NCBI GenBank assembly: GCA_041582875.1
Contig: JBFHGX010000074.1
Span: 1 to 18,751 of the forward strand
DNA: 18,751 nucleotides
Reading direction: 5' to 3'
Origin: UBA6244 sp041582875
Lineage (GTDB): Bacteria > Bacteroidota > Bacteroidia > Bacteroidales > F082
Shown: one piece after another, positions 1 to 6,561 of the stretch
Layout: every line of letters starts with the position of its first letter
Numbering within the stretch: position 1 is the first letter of the stretch
Notes under the pieces: generated by a model
Seen by the model: only the letters and a program-made list of their open reading frames with translations
Told to the model about the DNA's origin: nothing
Databases searched by the model: none
Made by a program: the position numbers and the translations under genes

Positions 1-494
1 GTAAAGGCCACCAAGCGTGTTTGGGGAGTCATCAACTTATCCAATGCTTCCAAATCGAGATCAAAGGTCAGGGGATTAACTTCCCAAACCTTGACGACAA
101 TACCTGATTTCACCATTTCCATCCAAGGGCCAATATTGGCTACATGATCCATGTTGGTGACGATGACTTCATCACCCGGCTTCAATAGTTGACGATACGA
201 TCTGGCCAAATTTTGCACCAAAGCAGTAGTAGATGAACCCAAAACAACTTCTTCTGTTCTTGTGGCATTGATGGCTTGTGCCCACAACGATTGCGCTTCG
301 TCTACCCTTGTACCCGACTGCTGCGAAATAGGGTAGGATGCTCCCAATTGCACGTTGGTATGGTACAGATAATCTGAAATTTCATCACCCACCTGTCGGG
401 CTACCTGGGTTCCGCCTGCATTATCGAAAAAAGCAAAACCGCCTGATAATCCCGGAAATTGTTGACGTATCCATTGAGTATTGAGTTGTGTCAT
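1..494 (-). CDS. Class V aminotransferase / cysteine desulfurase-like protein (N-terminal part, cut by window edge)
   Basis: Reading the minus strand from the ATG at 494-492 gives an uninterrupted frame of 164 codons to the window edge, beginning MTQLNTQWIRQQFPGL. It has the N-terminal hallmarks of fold-type I PLP enzymes of the cysteine-desulfurase-like subfamily. These are the FFDNAGGTQVA substrate/phosphate-binding opening (about residues 22-32), the GSSTTALVQNLARSY segment near residue 90 that helps to bind PLP phosphate, and the TNMDHVANIGPW motif near residue 113, with the His that stacks on the PLP ring. The PLP lysine and the C-terminal half lie outside the window. The order of motifs fits the SufS/NifS-like group that contains stand-alone, often poorly characterised desulfurase-like proteins, not IscS. 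The substrate cannot be decided from this fragment. The gene is divergent from the VOC gene, with 243 bp between them. Confidence 0.87.
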   Translation of the reverse strand, partial: MTQLNTQWIRQQFPGLSGGFAFFDNAGGTQVARQVGDEISDYLYHTNVQLGASYPISQQSGTRVDEAQSLWAQAINATRTEEVVLGSSTTALVQNLARSYRQLLKPGDEVIVTNMDHVANIGPWMEMVKSGIVVKVWEVNPLTFDLDLEALDKLMTPQTRLVAF

Positions 495-737
495 GGTAGT
501 TGGTCTTAAAAAAAACTTTGGCCAGCCATTATAGCATTGTATTCATCTACTGCAAAGTTCTAAATAAATCGCTATCAATGGATGAACAAACCTGAACATG
601 CCAATTTTGTTTAATGTTAACCATTCTGTTTGTTAATAATGTTCAAAAAATAGTCAACGTCACAGAGAATTTTAGTTATTTTCACCAATGAATTTTCAAT
701 TTACAAAACACTTATAATCAATCAATAACAAATTATT

Positions 738-1112
738 ATGCTCGGACTCAGAACCATCGGCTACTTGGTAGAAGATCTGCAAAAGGCCAAACTTTGGTAC
801 GCAAAAGCCTTTAAAACGCAACCCTATTTTGATGAGCCTTACTATGTTGGCTTTAATATTGGCGGATACGAATTGGGCTTGTTACCCAACGAACATCCCG
901 AAATGGTAAAATCAGACAATATTCTGGGCTATTGGGGCGTGGATGATATTCAAAAGGAATACCAATTGCTTCTGGAATTGGGCGCTACAGAACACGAAGC
1001 TCCCCACAGCGTTGGCGAACCACTCATGGTGGCCAGTGTAAGAGATCCGTGGAATAATGTCATTGGTTTGATCTATAATCCGGCATTTAAACTGCCATTA
1101 AAAGCCCTTTAA
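738..1112 (+). CDS. VOC (glyoxalase/bleomycin-resistance fold) family protein
   Basis: A 124-residue protein of the size of a single VOC domain (two beta-alpha-beta-beta-beta modules). The first module opens with LGLRTIGYLVEDLQKAKLWY, the usual strand-then-helix start of the fold. The second has the GVDDIQKEYQLLLELGA helix, then the typical VASVRDPWNNVIGLI ending (DPxGN-like turn followed by the last strand). VOC proteins act as dimers in isomerisation, dioxygenation or antibiotic binding. No reaction can be assigned here because the metal-ligand positions are not clearly conserved. It lies 2 bp upstream of the pentapeptide-repeat gene, so the two are almost certainly co-transcribed. Both families include antibiotic-protection proteins, which is suggestive but no more. 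I found no clear TAnnTTTG promoter upstream. Confidence 0.85.
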   Translation: MLGLRTIGYLVEDLQKAKLWYAKAFKTQPYFDEPYYVGFNIGGYELGLLPNEHPEMVKSDNILGYWGVDDIQKEYQLLLELGATEHEAPHSVGEPLMVASVRDPWNNVIGLIYNPAFKLPLKAL

Positions 1113-1114
1113 AG

Positions 1115-1690
1115 ATGTCGGATCAGTTTTTCGAAGAACAGATTTACAAGGGCGTCGACCTTTCAAAAAGCGGATTACCCTCAGGTAAATACGAAGAATG
1201 CACTTTCGTGAATTGTGTTTTTACCCATGCTTTGTTAGCAGGAATTAAATTCTCTTCGTGTACATTTGAAAATTGCGACCTCAGCTTGTCGAAAACCGTA
1301 GGAACTGCATTTCAGGATGTTTTGTTTAAAAATTGTAAACTCTTGGGGATGCATTTCGAAGAATGTAATCCATTCTTACTTTCCATGAATTTCGAAAAAT
1401 GCCAGCTAAACTTATCAAGTTTTTATCAGTTAAAACTGAAAAAAACCATGTTCAGGGATTGTAGTTTGCACGAAGTTGATTTCGTTGAAACGGATTTAAG
1501 CAATTCAAATTTTGACAATTGCGATTTGTTGGGGGCCATGTTTGATAATTCTATTTTGGAGAAAGTGGATTTTAGATCAGCTTACAACTACAGCATCAAT
1601 CCGGAAGCCAACCGAGTAAAAAAAGCTAAATTCTCACATGAAGGACTTGCGGGATTGTTGGGCAAATATGACCTTGTGATTGAACGGTAA
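1115..1690 (+). CDS. Pentapeptide-repeat protein, Qnr-like
   Basis: A 191-residue protein built almost wholly of pentapeptide repeats with F or L at the central position. Examples are ECTFVNCVF, SCTFENCDL, KCQLNLSSF and NCDLLGAMF. These coil into a right-handed quadrilateral beta-helix. A loop-like break occurs around CNPFLLSMNF, and the C-terminus (FRSAYNYSINPEANRVKKAKF) is the non-repeat cap seen in Qnr-type proteins. Qnr, MfpA and McbG relatives mimic DNA and bind DNA gyrase/topoisomerase IV, protecting them from quinolones or toxins. Whether this chromosomal homologue does so is an inference, since many Bacteroidota carry such a gene with no tested activity. It is slightly shorter than plasmid Qnr proteins (about 218 residues). 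It starts 2 bp after the VOC gene stop and is probably translated from the same mRNA. Confidence 0.9.
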   Translation: MSDQFFEEQIYKGVDLSKSGLPSGKYEECTFVNCVFTHALLAGIKFSSCTFENCDLSLSKTVGTAFQDVLFKNCKLLGMHFEECNPFLLSMNFEKCQLNLSSFYQLKLKKTMFRDCSLHEVDFVETDLSNSNFDNCDLLGAMFDNSILEKVDFRSAYNYSINPEANRVKKAKFSHEGLAGLLGKYDLVIER

Positions 1691-2051
1691 ATGATATAGA
1701 ACGCTGATCTTCATGATCTTCATGATTTACGCTGATTTTTCACTTAGAAACATTGGGACTAAAATTTTGTTTGGGGCTCCGCTAGGAGCCAAATATGGGT
1801 AGAAAGATTATTGTTTCGTTTATCTCGTCCCGGATGGGACGATACAATCCTGCGAAAACATCCTTTTCTACCCAAATGCTTACCCTATGGAAAAAATTAG
1901 TTTCTTAATTTACATCATTCTATTTGATGATAATTTGTTTGCTAATTTTGTGACATCAGCATAAAAAACCGATCCAACGATCTAATCATATTTGATCATG
2001 ACAATCATGACAATCTGCGTTCAATCAACATAAAACTGTTATACAACTCAA
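1691..2051. other. Intergenic region occupied mostly by a palindromic element
   Basis: A 361-bp stretch without a credible coding frame. Nearly all of it (1699-2022) is an element with nested inverted repeats, listed separately. No promoter matching TTTG-N20-TAnnTTTG is evident for the alkylation-repair gene that follows, although the 30 bp before that gene are AT-rich. Confidence 0.7.
1699..2022. repeat. MITE/REP-like non-coding element with nested inverted repeats
   Basis: The outer arms are 28 nt each, at 1699-1726 and 1995-2022. They match as reverse complements at 23 of 28 positions, and each contains a short internal direct repeat (CTTCATGAT twice on the left, ATCATGACA twice on the right). 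Inside them is a second pair of arms, 1793-1818 and 1853-1877, around a TGGGTAGAAA core on the left and TTTCTACCCA on the right. Two perfect short hairpins are also present: GGCTCC-GCTA-GGAGCC at 1775-1790, and TCGTCCC-GGAT-GGGACGA at 1825-1842. Nothing inside encodes protein. The arrangement is that of a non-autonomous mobile or folding repeat. Similar nested-palindrome intergenic repeats are common in Bacteroidota, but the family and copy number in this genome are unknown from one window. Confidence 0.7.
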
Positions 2052-2768
2052 ATGAATAATACATCAGCTATCGAAAACATCCGCGAGGCATTGCGCCAGC
2101 ATTCAAGCGAAAAAACCAGACAAAGTGCACAACACTTTTTTAAGGAATCGGTTCGCTTTTACGGCGTAAAATCTGCTGACATTCACAAAATAAGCAAAAT
2201 ACACTTTAAGCAGATTGAGAATCCCACCAAGGAAAAAATCTTCGCCATGTGTGAGATGCTATGGCAATCGGGTATTATGGAAGAAAGTATTGTGGCCTGC
2301 AATTGGTCGTATCAAATGCGCAAGTTTTATGAGCCCAAGGATTTCTACATTTTTGAGAAATGGATCAATCTGTATGTCACCAATTGGGCCGCTTGCGACA
2401 CCTTTTGTAACCATACCGTAGGAACACTCATCGAAAAACACCCTCAATTTCTTAAAAATCTGAAAAGCTGGGCAATGTCGCCTAATCGCTGGATGCGACG
2501 AGCGGCGGCAGTGTCTTTAATAGTACCTGCCAAAAAGGGTGAATTTCTCCCTGAAATTTTTGAAATCGCCAACCTGATGCTGCTCGACACCGACGACATG
2601 GTTCAAAAAGGATATGGCTGGATGCTTAAGGTAAGCTGTCAGCATCATGAAAAGAAGGTATTCGACTTTGTGATGCGCAACAAAAAAACAATGCCCCGAA
2701 CTGCGTTAAGATATGCCATCGAGAAAATGCCTGAAGGGCTCCGCAAAGAAGCCATGAAAAAAGGATAG
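2052..2768 (+). CDS. AlkD-type DNA alkylation repair protein (HEAT-like repeats)
   Basis: A 238-residue, mostly helical protein of the length and pattern of the AlkC/AlkD family, which removes N3- and N7-alkylated purines from DNA without base flipping. Residues corresponding to those of Bacillus cereus AlkD are recognisable. NWAACD gives W112 and D116 (the W-x3-D catalytic pair), NRWMRRAAAVSL gives the conserved arginine (R149/R150), and KGYGWMLK gives W190. The KTMPRTALRYAIEKMP segment near the C-terminus is also characteristic. The ATG at 2052 is the first start and gives the usual N-terminus. It stands alone between the palindromic element and the two-component operon. A role in base excision is established for the family and inferred here. 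Confidence 0.9.
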   Translation: MNNTSAIENIREALRQHSSEKTRQSAQHFFKESVRFYGVKSADIHKISKIHFKQIENPTKEKIFAMCEMLWQSGIMEESIVACNWSYQMRKFYEPKDFYIFEKWINLYVTNWAACDTFCNHTVGTLIEKHPQFLKNLKSWAMSPNRWMRRAAAVSLIVPAKKGEFLPEIFEIANLMLLDTDDMVQKGYGWMLKVSCQHHEKKVFDFVMRNKKTMPRTALRYAIEKMPEGLRKEAMKKG

Positions 2769-2810
2769 TATAAAAGGGCCGTATAACATCTGCATCAATC
2801 TGTAGGTTTC

Positions 2811-2843
2811 ACTATCCTTGATAGTGTATTATTTATATATTTG
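2811..2843 (+). promoter_or_regulatory. Candidate promoter and operator of the two-component operon
   Basis: A perfect Bacteroidota -7 box TATATTTG lies at 2836-2843, 23 bp before the ATG. Just upstream is a perfect inverted repeat ACTATC-CTT-GATAGT (2811-2825) that covers the position where the -33 element would sit. The only -33-like TTG (2818-2820) lies inside this palindrome at a short spacing. This suggests a regulator-binding site, possibly autoregulatory. Both readings are inference. Confidence 0.5.
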
Positions 2844-2866
2844 ACAAATACTCCTTACATAAATAG

Positions 2867-4381
2867 ATGAAAAAAATACTGGCCATCGATGATAACCGGA
2901 CCAATTTGTTGTTAATCAAGGACAATTTGGTACGAAAAATGCCAGAATGTGAAGTTACCACCTGTTTATCTGGCAGTGAAGGAATAAAAATAGCCAAGAA
3001 TGAACAGCCTGATGTAATACTATTGGACATTCTGATGCCGGGCATGGATGGATATCAGGTTTGTGAAATACTTAAATGCGACCCTAACACGAAAAACATC
3101 CCCATTCTTCTTGTCTCCGCACTTGGAAACAATACTGATGACCGGATAAAAGGGTTAAATCTTGGGGCAGATGCTTTTATTTCGAAACCCTTCGAACCAC
3201 TTGAATTAATAACCCAGATTCGTGTTTTACTGAGGATAAAAAGTGCCGAAGATTTATTGCGCAAACAAAACCAGCAACTTGAAGTTTTTATCAAAAAGCA
3301 AACCATTGACTTTAATAATAGTGAATCCAGATATCTACAAATATCAGAATATGCGCGTGAATTTTTTTGGGAGGTAGACACCCAAGGCAGGTATACCTAT
3401 GTCAGCGAAGTTGTCGAGAATATTCTGGGGATTGAAAACCATCAAATAATTGGCAAAAAAGATCTTTTTAACTTTCCTGAAACCACCTACAAAGAACTGG
3501 TAAAACAATCATTAATAGATGTTTTTGAAGAAAGAAACAACTATAATGGAGTTGAATTATTTTGTTTTGGTGAAGCAGGTAAAAAAACCTGGTTAACACT
3601 AAACGGTTTTCCCATCTTTGATAATTCCTCGAACTTCATGGGCTATAGGGGTGTTACACAAGATATTACCGAACGAAGGCAAGCGGAAGAAGATCTTGAG
3701 AAAAGTCATCAAGAAATCGTAAGCTACCAAACAAAACTTAAACTATTAAACAGGGAACTCATTATTGCAGAGGAAAAAGAGCGACGGCGTATTGCCGAAT
3801 ATCTTCATGACGGTATCGGGCCGGTGCTATCGCTGGCACACATCAAATTATCGTCACTATCAAATAAAAATCTCCCACCTGAGATTCAAAAAACAATCGG
3901 CGAATGCGCAGGAAACATTAATACCGCTATCATCCAATCCCGGTTGCTTACTTACGACCTAAGTCCCCCTATTTTATACGAACTCGGACTTATTCCCGCC
4001 ATCCGTTGGAAACTTGACTCCATAAAAAAAGACAGTCATCTGGATTATTCAATAAAAGGTGAAGAAACTGATATGAAGCTAAATAACGACACTAGGGTTC
4101 TTGTATATCGCGTCATTTGCGAACTTCTTTTAAATGTGATTAAACATGCTCAGGCCACACATATCAAATTTAAAATATCCAAAGATGACAAACAATACCA
4201 TTTTTATGTGATCGATAATGGATGTGGGTTTAATTTTGATCTCAAGTCAAATTCAGAACTTTCCGGCGGCCACGGATTATTCAGCATTAACGAACGTCTT
4301 GACTCTATGCAGGGAAGTTTACATTTTAAATCATCAGAAAAATCGGGAACTTCTGCCAAAGTAAGTATCCCAATAAACTAA
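2867..4381 (+). CDS. Hybrid sensor: receiver - PAS - HisKA_3-type histidine kinase
   Basis: A 504-residue soluble protein. Residues 1-120 form a response-regulator receiver domain with acidic D8/D9, phospho-acceptor D54 in VILLDILMPGMDGY, and K107 in FISKPFE. A coiled-coil linker (about 125-150) leads to a PAS/PAC domain (about 150-270) ending GYRGVTQDITERRQAEEDL, the usual PAC exit. The kinase part is of the NarX/DegS type. Its dimerisation box has EEKERRRIAEYLHDGIGPV with H314, and its ATPase domain has the N-box ELLLNVIKHAQA (N423), the G1 box DNGCGF (D450) and GGHGLFSINERL. There are no membrane segments, so it senses a cytoplasmic cue or takes phosphate from another kinase. It sits 6 bp before the cognate-looking NarL-type regulator, immediately upstream of the secreted-subunit cluster, which it may control. 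Confidence 0.93.
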   Translation: MKKILAIDDNRTNLLLIKDNLVRKMPECEVTTCLSGSEGIKIAKNEQPDVILLDILMPGMDGYQVCEILKCDPNTKNIPILLVSALGNNTDDRIKGLNLGADAFISKPFEPLELITQIRVLLRIKSAEDLLRKQNQQLEVFIKKQTIDFNNSESRYLQISEYAREFFWEVDTQGRYTYVSEVVENILGIENHQIIGKKDLFNFPETTYKELVKQSLIDVFEERNNYNGVELFCFGEAGKKTWLTLNGFPIFDNSSNFMGYRGVTQDITERRQAEEDLEKSHQEIVSYQTKLKLLNRELIIAEEKERRRIAEYLHDGIGPVLSLAHIKLSSLSNKNLPPEIQKTIGECAGNINTAIIQSRLLTYDLSPPILYELGLIPAIRWKLDSIKKDSHLDYSIKGEETDMKLNNDTRVLVYRVICELLLNVIKHAQATHIKFKISKDDKQYHFYVIDNGCGFNFDLKSNSELSGGHGLFSINERLDSMQGSLHFKSSEKSGTSAKVSIPIN

Positions 4382-4387
4382 AAGATT

Positions 4388-5035
4388 ATGCCAATAAAAA
4401 TATTAATCGCCGACGACCATCAATTGTTTCGTGAGGGACTAATAACGCTGCTGTCTGATGCTTCAAACATCGAAATTGTTGCTGAAGCAGAAAACGGAAA
4501 ACAGGTGATTGAAAAAGCAAAAAAACTTAATCCTGATTTGGTGATTATGGACATTGGCATGCCATTAATCAATGGCATTGAAGCAACAGGAATATTAAAA
4601 GTAGAATTACCTCATATTCGTGTAATTGCGCTAACCATGCATTCTGAAAAAAACTATATCAAAGGAATGCTTGAAGCCGGGGCCTATGGATATTTATTTA
4701 AAAATTGTGCGTATGAAATCCTGATTGAAGCAATAAACACGGTTTATGCGGGCAAAAAATACCTGAGCGACGAAATTACCGAAGTCATCCTTTCCGATTA
4801 TCTGGGGAAAGATAAAATTGTACCCATTGATGAACAACAACTTTCTGACCGTGAACTCGAAATATTAAAACTAATCGCCGAAGGTAACGCCAGCCGAGAA
4901 ATCGCAGAAATGTTGTTTATTAGTGTGAAAACGGTGAACACACACAAGCAACATCTGCAAGAAAAACTAAACCTTAACTCAACGGCAGATATTGTTAAAT
5001 ACGCCATTAAAAAAGGAATCATTTCCTTGTGGTAG
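4388..5035 (+). CDS. NarL/LuxR-family response regulator
   Basis: A 215-residue protein with the standard two-domain layout. The receiver (about 1-120) has D9/D10, phospho-acceptor D55 in VIMDIGMP, and K105 in GYLFKN. The LuxR-type helix-turn-helix (about 150-212) starts LSDRELEILKLIAEG and contains the recognition helix ISVKTVNTHKQHLQEKL. HisKA_3-type kinases such as the one encoded 6 bp upstream normally pair with NarL-type regulators, so the two should form one system. Phosphorylation would favour dimerisation and DNA binding at paired sites. It is the last regulatory gene before the secreted-subunit genes. The gap of 156 bp to the next start contains two TCAG motifs 21 bp apart that could be part of an operator. 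Confidence 0.94.
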   Translation: MPIKILIADDHQLFREGLITLLSDASNIEIVAEAENGKQVIEKAKKLNPDLVIMDIGMPLINGIEATGILKVELPHIRVIALTMHSEKNYIKGMLEAGAYGYLFKNCAYEILIEAINTVYAGKKYLSDEITEVILSDYLGKDKIVPIDEQQLSDRELEILKLIAEGNASREIAEMLFISVKTVNTHKQHLQEKLNLNSTADIVKYAIKKGIISLW

Positions 5036-5139
5036 AAGGGCTAACACTACTCAAATTAAATTGATAAAAACCAAATTTCCTATTTGGCTTAATGCCGAAT
5101 CAAATCTGGTAAGTTGACATGGGTTTGAAGGTGGAAAAA

Positions 5140-5172
5140 TCAGTTTTTCGCACCCTAAGTTCAGTATTTTGG
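5140..5172 (+). promoter_or_regulatory. Possible promoter/operator before the first secreted subunit
   Basis: TCAG occurs at 5140 and again at 5161, exactly 21 bp apart, and each is followed by a T-run. The second copy touches a near-consensus -7 box (TATTTTGG, 5165-5172), about 20 bp before the ATG at 5192. The same TCAG/21-bp periodicity is seen before the third subunit gene. Weak evidence on its own. Confidence 0.3.
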
Positions 5173-5191
5173 CTATTTATAAAGCTGAAGA

Positions 5192-5806
5192 ATGTTTCTA
5201 CCTTTACCCCAAATAATTATTCGCATGCACGGACTTATTCATACAGTCAGCTTTACCCTATTGTTTATGCTTGTTTCATTAATAAATATTAATGTACAAG
5301 GGCAAACTCAACCGTCCAGTGAACAATCATTAATTTTGGGAATCCCCGTAGTTTCTCTGATCAATTTCGCCGTTAACGACAACCAGGTGATCACCTATAG
5401 TTATTCCAGTAATGAGCCCAATAATGTGGAGCAAATTATTACCCCGAATACCAAAGACAACACCTGGCTTAACTACTCATCTATTGTCAATTCCGGTTCA
5501 ACAAATTATATCACCGTAAGTATTAGTTCAGGGAGCTTGCCTGCCGATGTAAGTTTAAAAGTAATTATTAGTGAGGATGTGGGAATGGGCTCCGGACTTG
5601 TTGGAACCCCTGTGGGCGAAATCACACTGACTTCCTATCCACAAAATATTATCGTAAACATTGGCAGTTGCTATACGGGGTATGGCGTCAACAGCGGACA
5701 CCGCCTGACCTATGTATGGGAAAATCCCGAAAGTTACAACTACAGTAACAGCTTCGAGAATGGAGAACCCATTGCCGTTACCTACACCATCACTTCTACT
5801 GAATAA
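5192..5806 (+). CDS. Secreted CYTG-family subunit 1 (unknown function)
   Basis: A 204-residue secreted protein that I do not recognise as any named family. The N-terminus is a signal peptide (hydrophobic SFTLLFMLVSLININV, likely cleaved before QTQPSS). An in-frame ATG at 5225 would give a shorter form, but the longer one supplies an arginine to the signal n-region. The mature part is beta-rich and shares four landmarks with three other proteins of this cluster: an LGIPVVSLIN stretch near the mature N-terminus, WLNYSSIV, SSGSLPADVSLKV, and IGSCYTGYGVNSGHRLTYVW, ending VTYTIT. The CYTG cysteine is the only one in the mature chain. The domain size, the pattern and the neighbouring chaperone-like and barrel genes suggest a minor structural or adaptor subunit of a surface polymer. 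That role is inference. It is followed 7 bp later by the second paralogue. Confidence 0.75.
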   Translation: MFLPLPQIIIRMHGLIHTVSFTLLFMLVSLININVQGQTQPSSEQSLILGIPVVSLINFAVNDNQVITYSYSSNEPNNVEQIITPNTKDNTWLNYSSIVNSGSTNYITVSISSGSLPADVSLKVIISEDVGMGSGLVGTPVGEITLTSYPQNIIVNIGSCYTGYGVNSGHRLTYVWENPESYNYSNSFENGEPIAVTYTITSTE

Positions 5807-5813
5807 AGAAATC

Positions 5814-6380
5814 ATGAAAAGTAAAAGATTAATTATTTTCATTTTTTGTATCACTACGTTGGTTGCGCCTAAGGTTTATGCCCAGGTATTCACAGCTGGC
5901 GATCAAATAACTTTGAACATATCAGAATATGCATTAATCGACAGCAACCATGCTCCAGTGGTACTCACTATGGAAAGCACTGAAGCAGGAGCACCTGTTA
6001 CTTCTGTATCTAACTCAGACCTGTTTATTAAAATATCATCAATTGTCCCCGGTGGCACCGACCGTGAATTGACCGCCAGAATTTCCAGTGGAACCGTACC
6101 AGCAGGAACCACCCTCACCCTGATTTCGGCCAACTGCACTACAACAAATAGTGGAGGAGCTTTGGGAACAGCGCTTTCCCCTGCAATTACATTATCGAGT
6201 GTTGATCAATTCCTAATCAGGTACATCGGAACCTGTTATACCGGTACTGGAAACAACGATGGATATCAAATGACCTTCACCTGGTCGCCCATCGACCTAA
6301 CAACCAACTACAGCCTGATATCTTCTGACTCCTATAATATAACAGTCGTATTTACACTTACCGCCCATGATGGCAACTAG
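5814..6380 (+). CDS. Secreted CYTG-family subunit 2 (unknown function)
   Basis: The frame is open further upstream (from 5712), but it then overlaps the previous gene. The ATG at 5814 is preferred because it gives a clear signal peptide (MKSKRLIIFIFCITTLVAPKVYAQ, written MKSKRLI...VYAQ) and a 7-bp gap after the preceding stop. The result is 188 residues. The mature protein carries the family marks SSGTVPAGTTLTL and IGTCYTGTGNNDGYQMTFTW and ends with a VVFTLTA strand. It lacks the LxxGIPxVxLIN segment found in paralogues 1 and 3, and it has a second cysteine (SANC) that the others do not. It probably belongs to the same assembly as a different kind of subunit. Co-transcription with subunit 1 is likely, while the gap that follows holds a new promoter. 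Confidence 0.75.
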   Translation: MKSKRLIIFIFCITTLVAPKVYAQVFTAGDQITLNISEYALIDSNHAPVVLTMESTEAGAPVTSVSNSDLFIKISSIVPGGTDRELTARISSGTVPAGTTLTLISANCTTTNSGGALGTALSPAITLSSVDQFLIRYIGTCYTGTGNNDGYQMTFTWSPIDLTTNYSLISSDSYNITVVFTLTAHDGN

Positions 6381-6413
6381 AGTGCATCATAGTACTTAGC
6401 TCTTACAAGGTTT

Positions 6414-6497
6414 TCAGAATCCAATTTACCTCCCTCAGCTTTTATGAAGTTTAATTCAGCTTTTGTGAAGTCCATTTCAGCAAGTGGCCTATAGTTT
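6414..6497 (+). repeat. Four helically phased TCAG units (21-bp period), likely operator array
   Basis: TCAG starts at 6414, 6435, 6456 and 6477, that is, exactly every 21 bp (two helical turns). The second and third units are near-identical (17 of 21 positions, including TCAGCTTTT and TGAAGT), whereas the first and fourth share only the TCAG start and scattered bases. The array ends 17 bp before a perfect -7 box. The placement suggests binding sites for an activator stacked on one DNA face, perhaps the NarL-type regulator encoded upstream. The identity of the protein is inference. Confidence 0.5.
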
Positions 6498-6513
6498 CTG
6501 GAAAATAGCCCCG

Positions 6514-6521
6514 TATCTTTG
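6514..6521 (+). promoter_or_regulatory. -7 box of the promoter for the third (probable major) subunit
   Basis: TATCTTTG is a perfect match to the Bacteroidota -7 consensus TAnnTTTG, 40 bp before the ATG at 6562. No TTTG stands at the -33 distance (about 6490), which fits a promoter that needs an activator. The phased TCAG array directly upstream could supply its sites. Confidence 0.6.
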
Positions 6522-6561
6522 TATCAGAAATTAATTAGAAAGAAACCAAAATCACACTACT

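Noticed and set aside
1691..2051. CRISPR array suspected from the short repeated CATGAT units
   Set aside because: The repeats are only about 9 nt, contiguous and parts of inverted arms. There are no regular spacers and no cas genes.
3055..3381. Open frame of 108 codons on the minus strand opposite the hybrid kinase
   Set aside because: It lies fully inside a well-supported gene, has no recognisable domain and has a composition typical of an antisense shadow.
5071..5087. Hairpin CCAAAT-TTCCT-ATTTGG after the response-regulator gene as a terminator
   Set aside because: Only a 6-bp AT-rich stem and no T-run follows, so I do not call it a terminator.
5712..5813. Longer N-terminus for the second secreted subunit
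   Set aside because: It would overlap the preceding gene by nearly 100 bp and bury the signal peptide. The ATG at 5814 gives a clean signal sequence.
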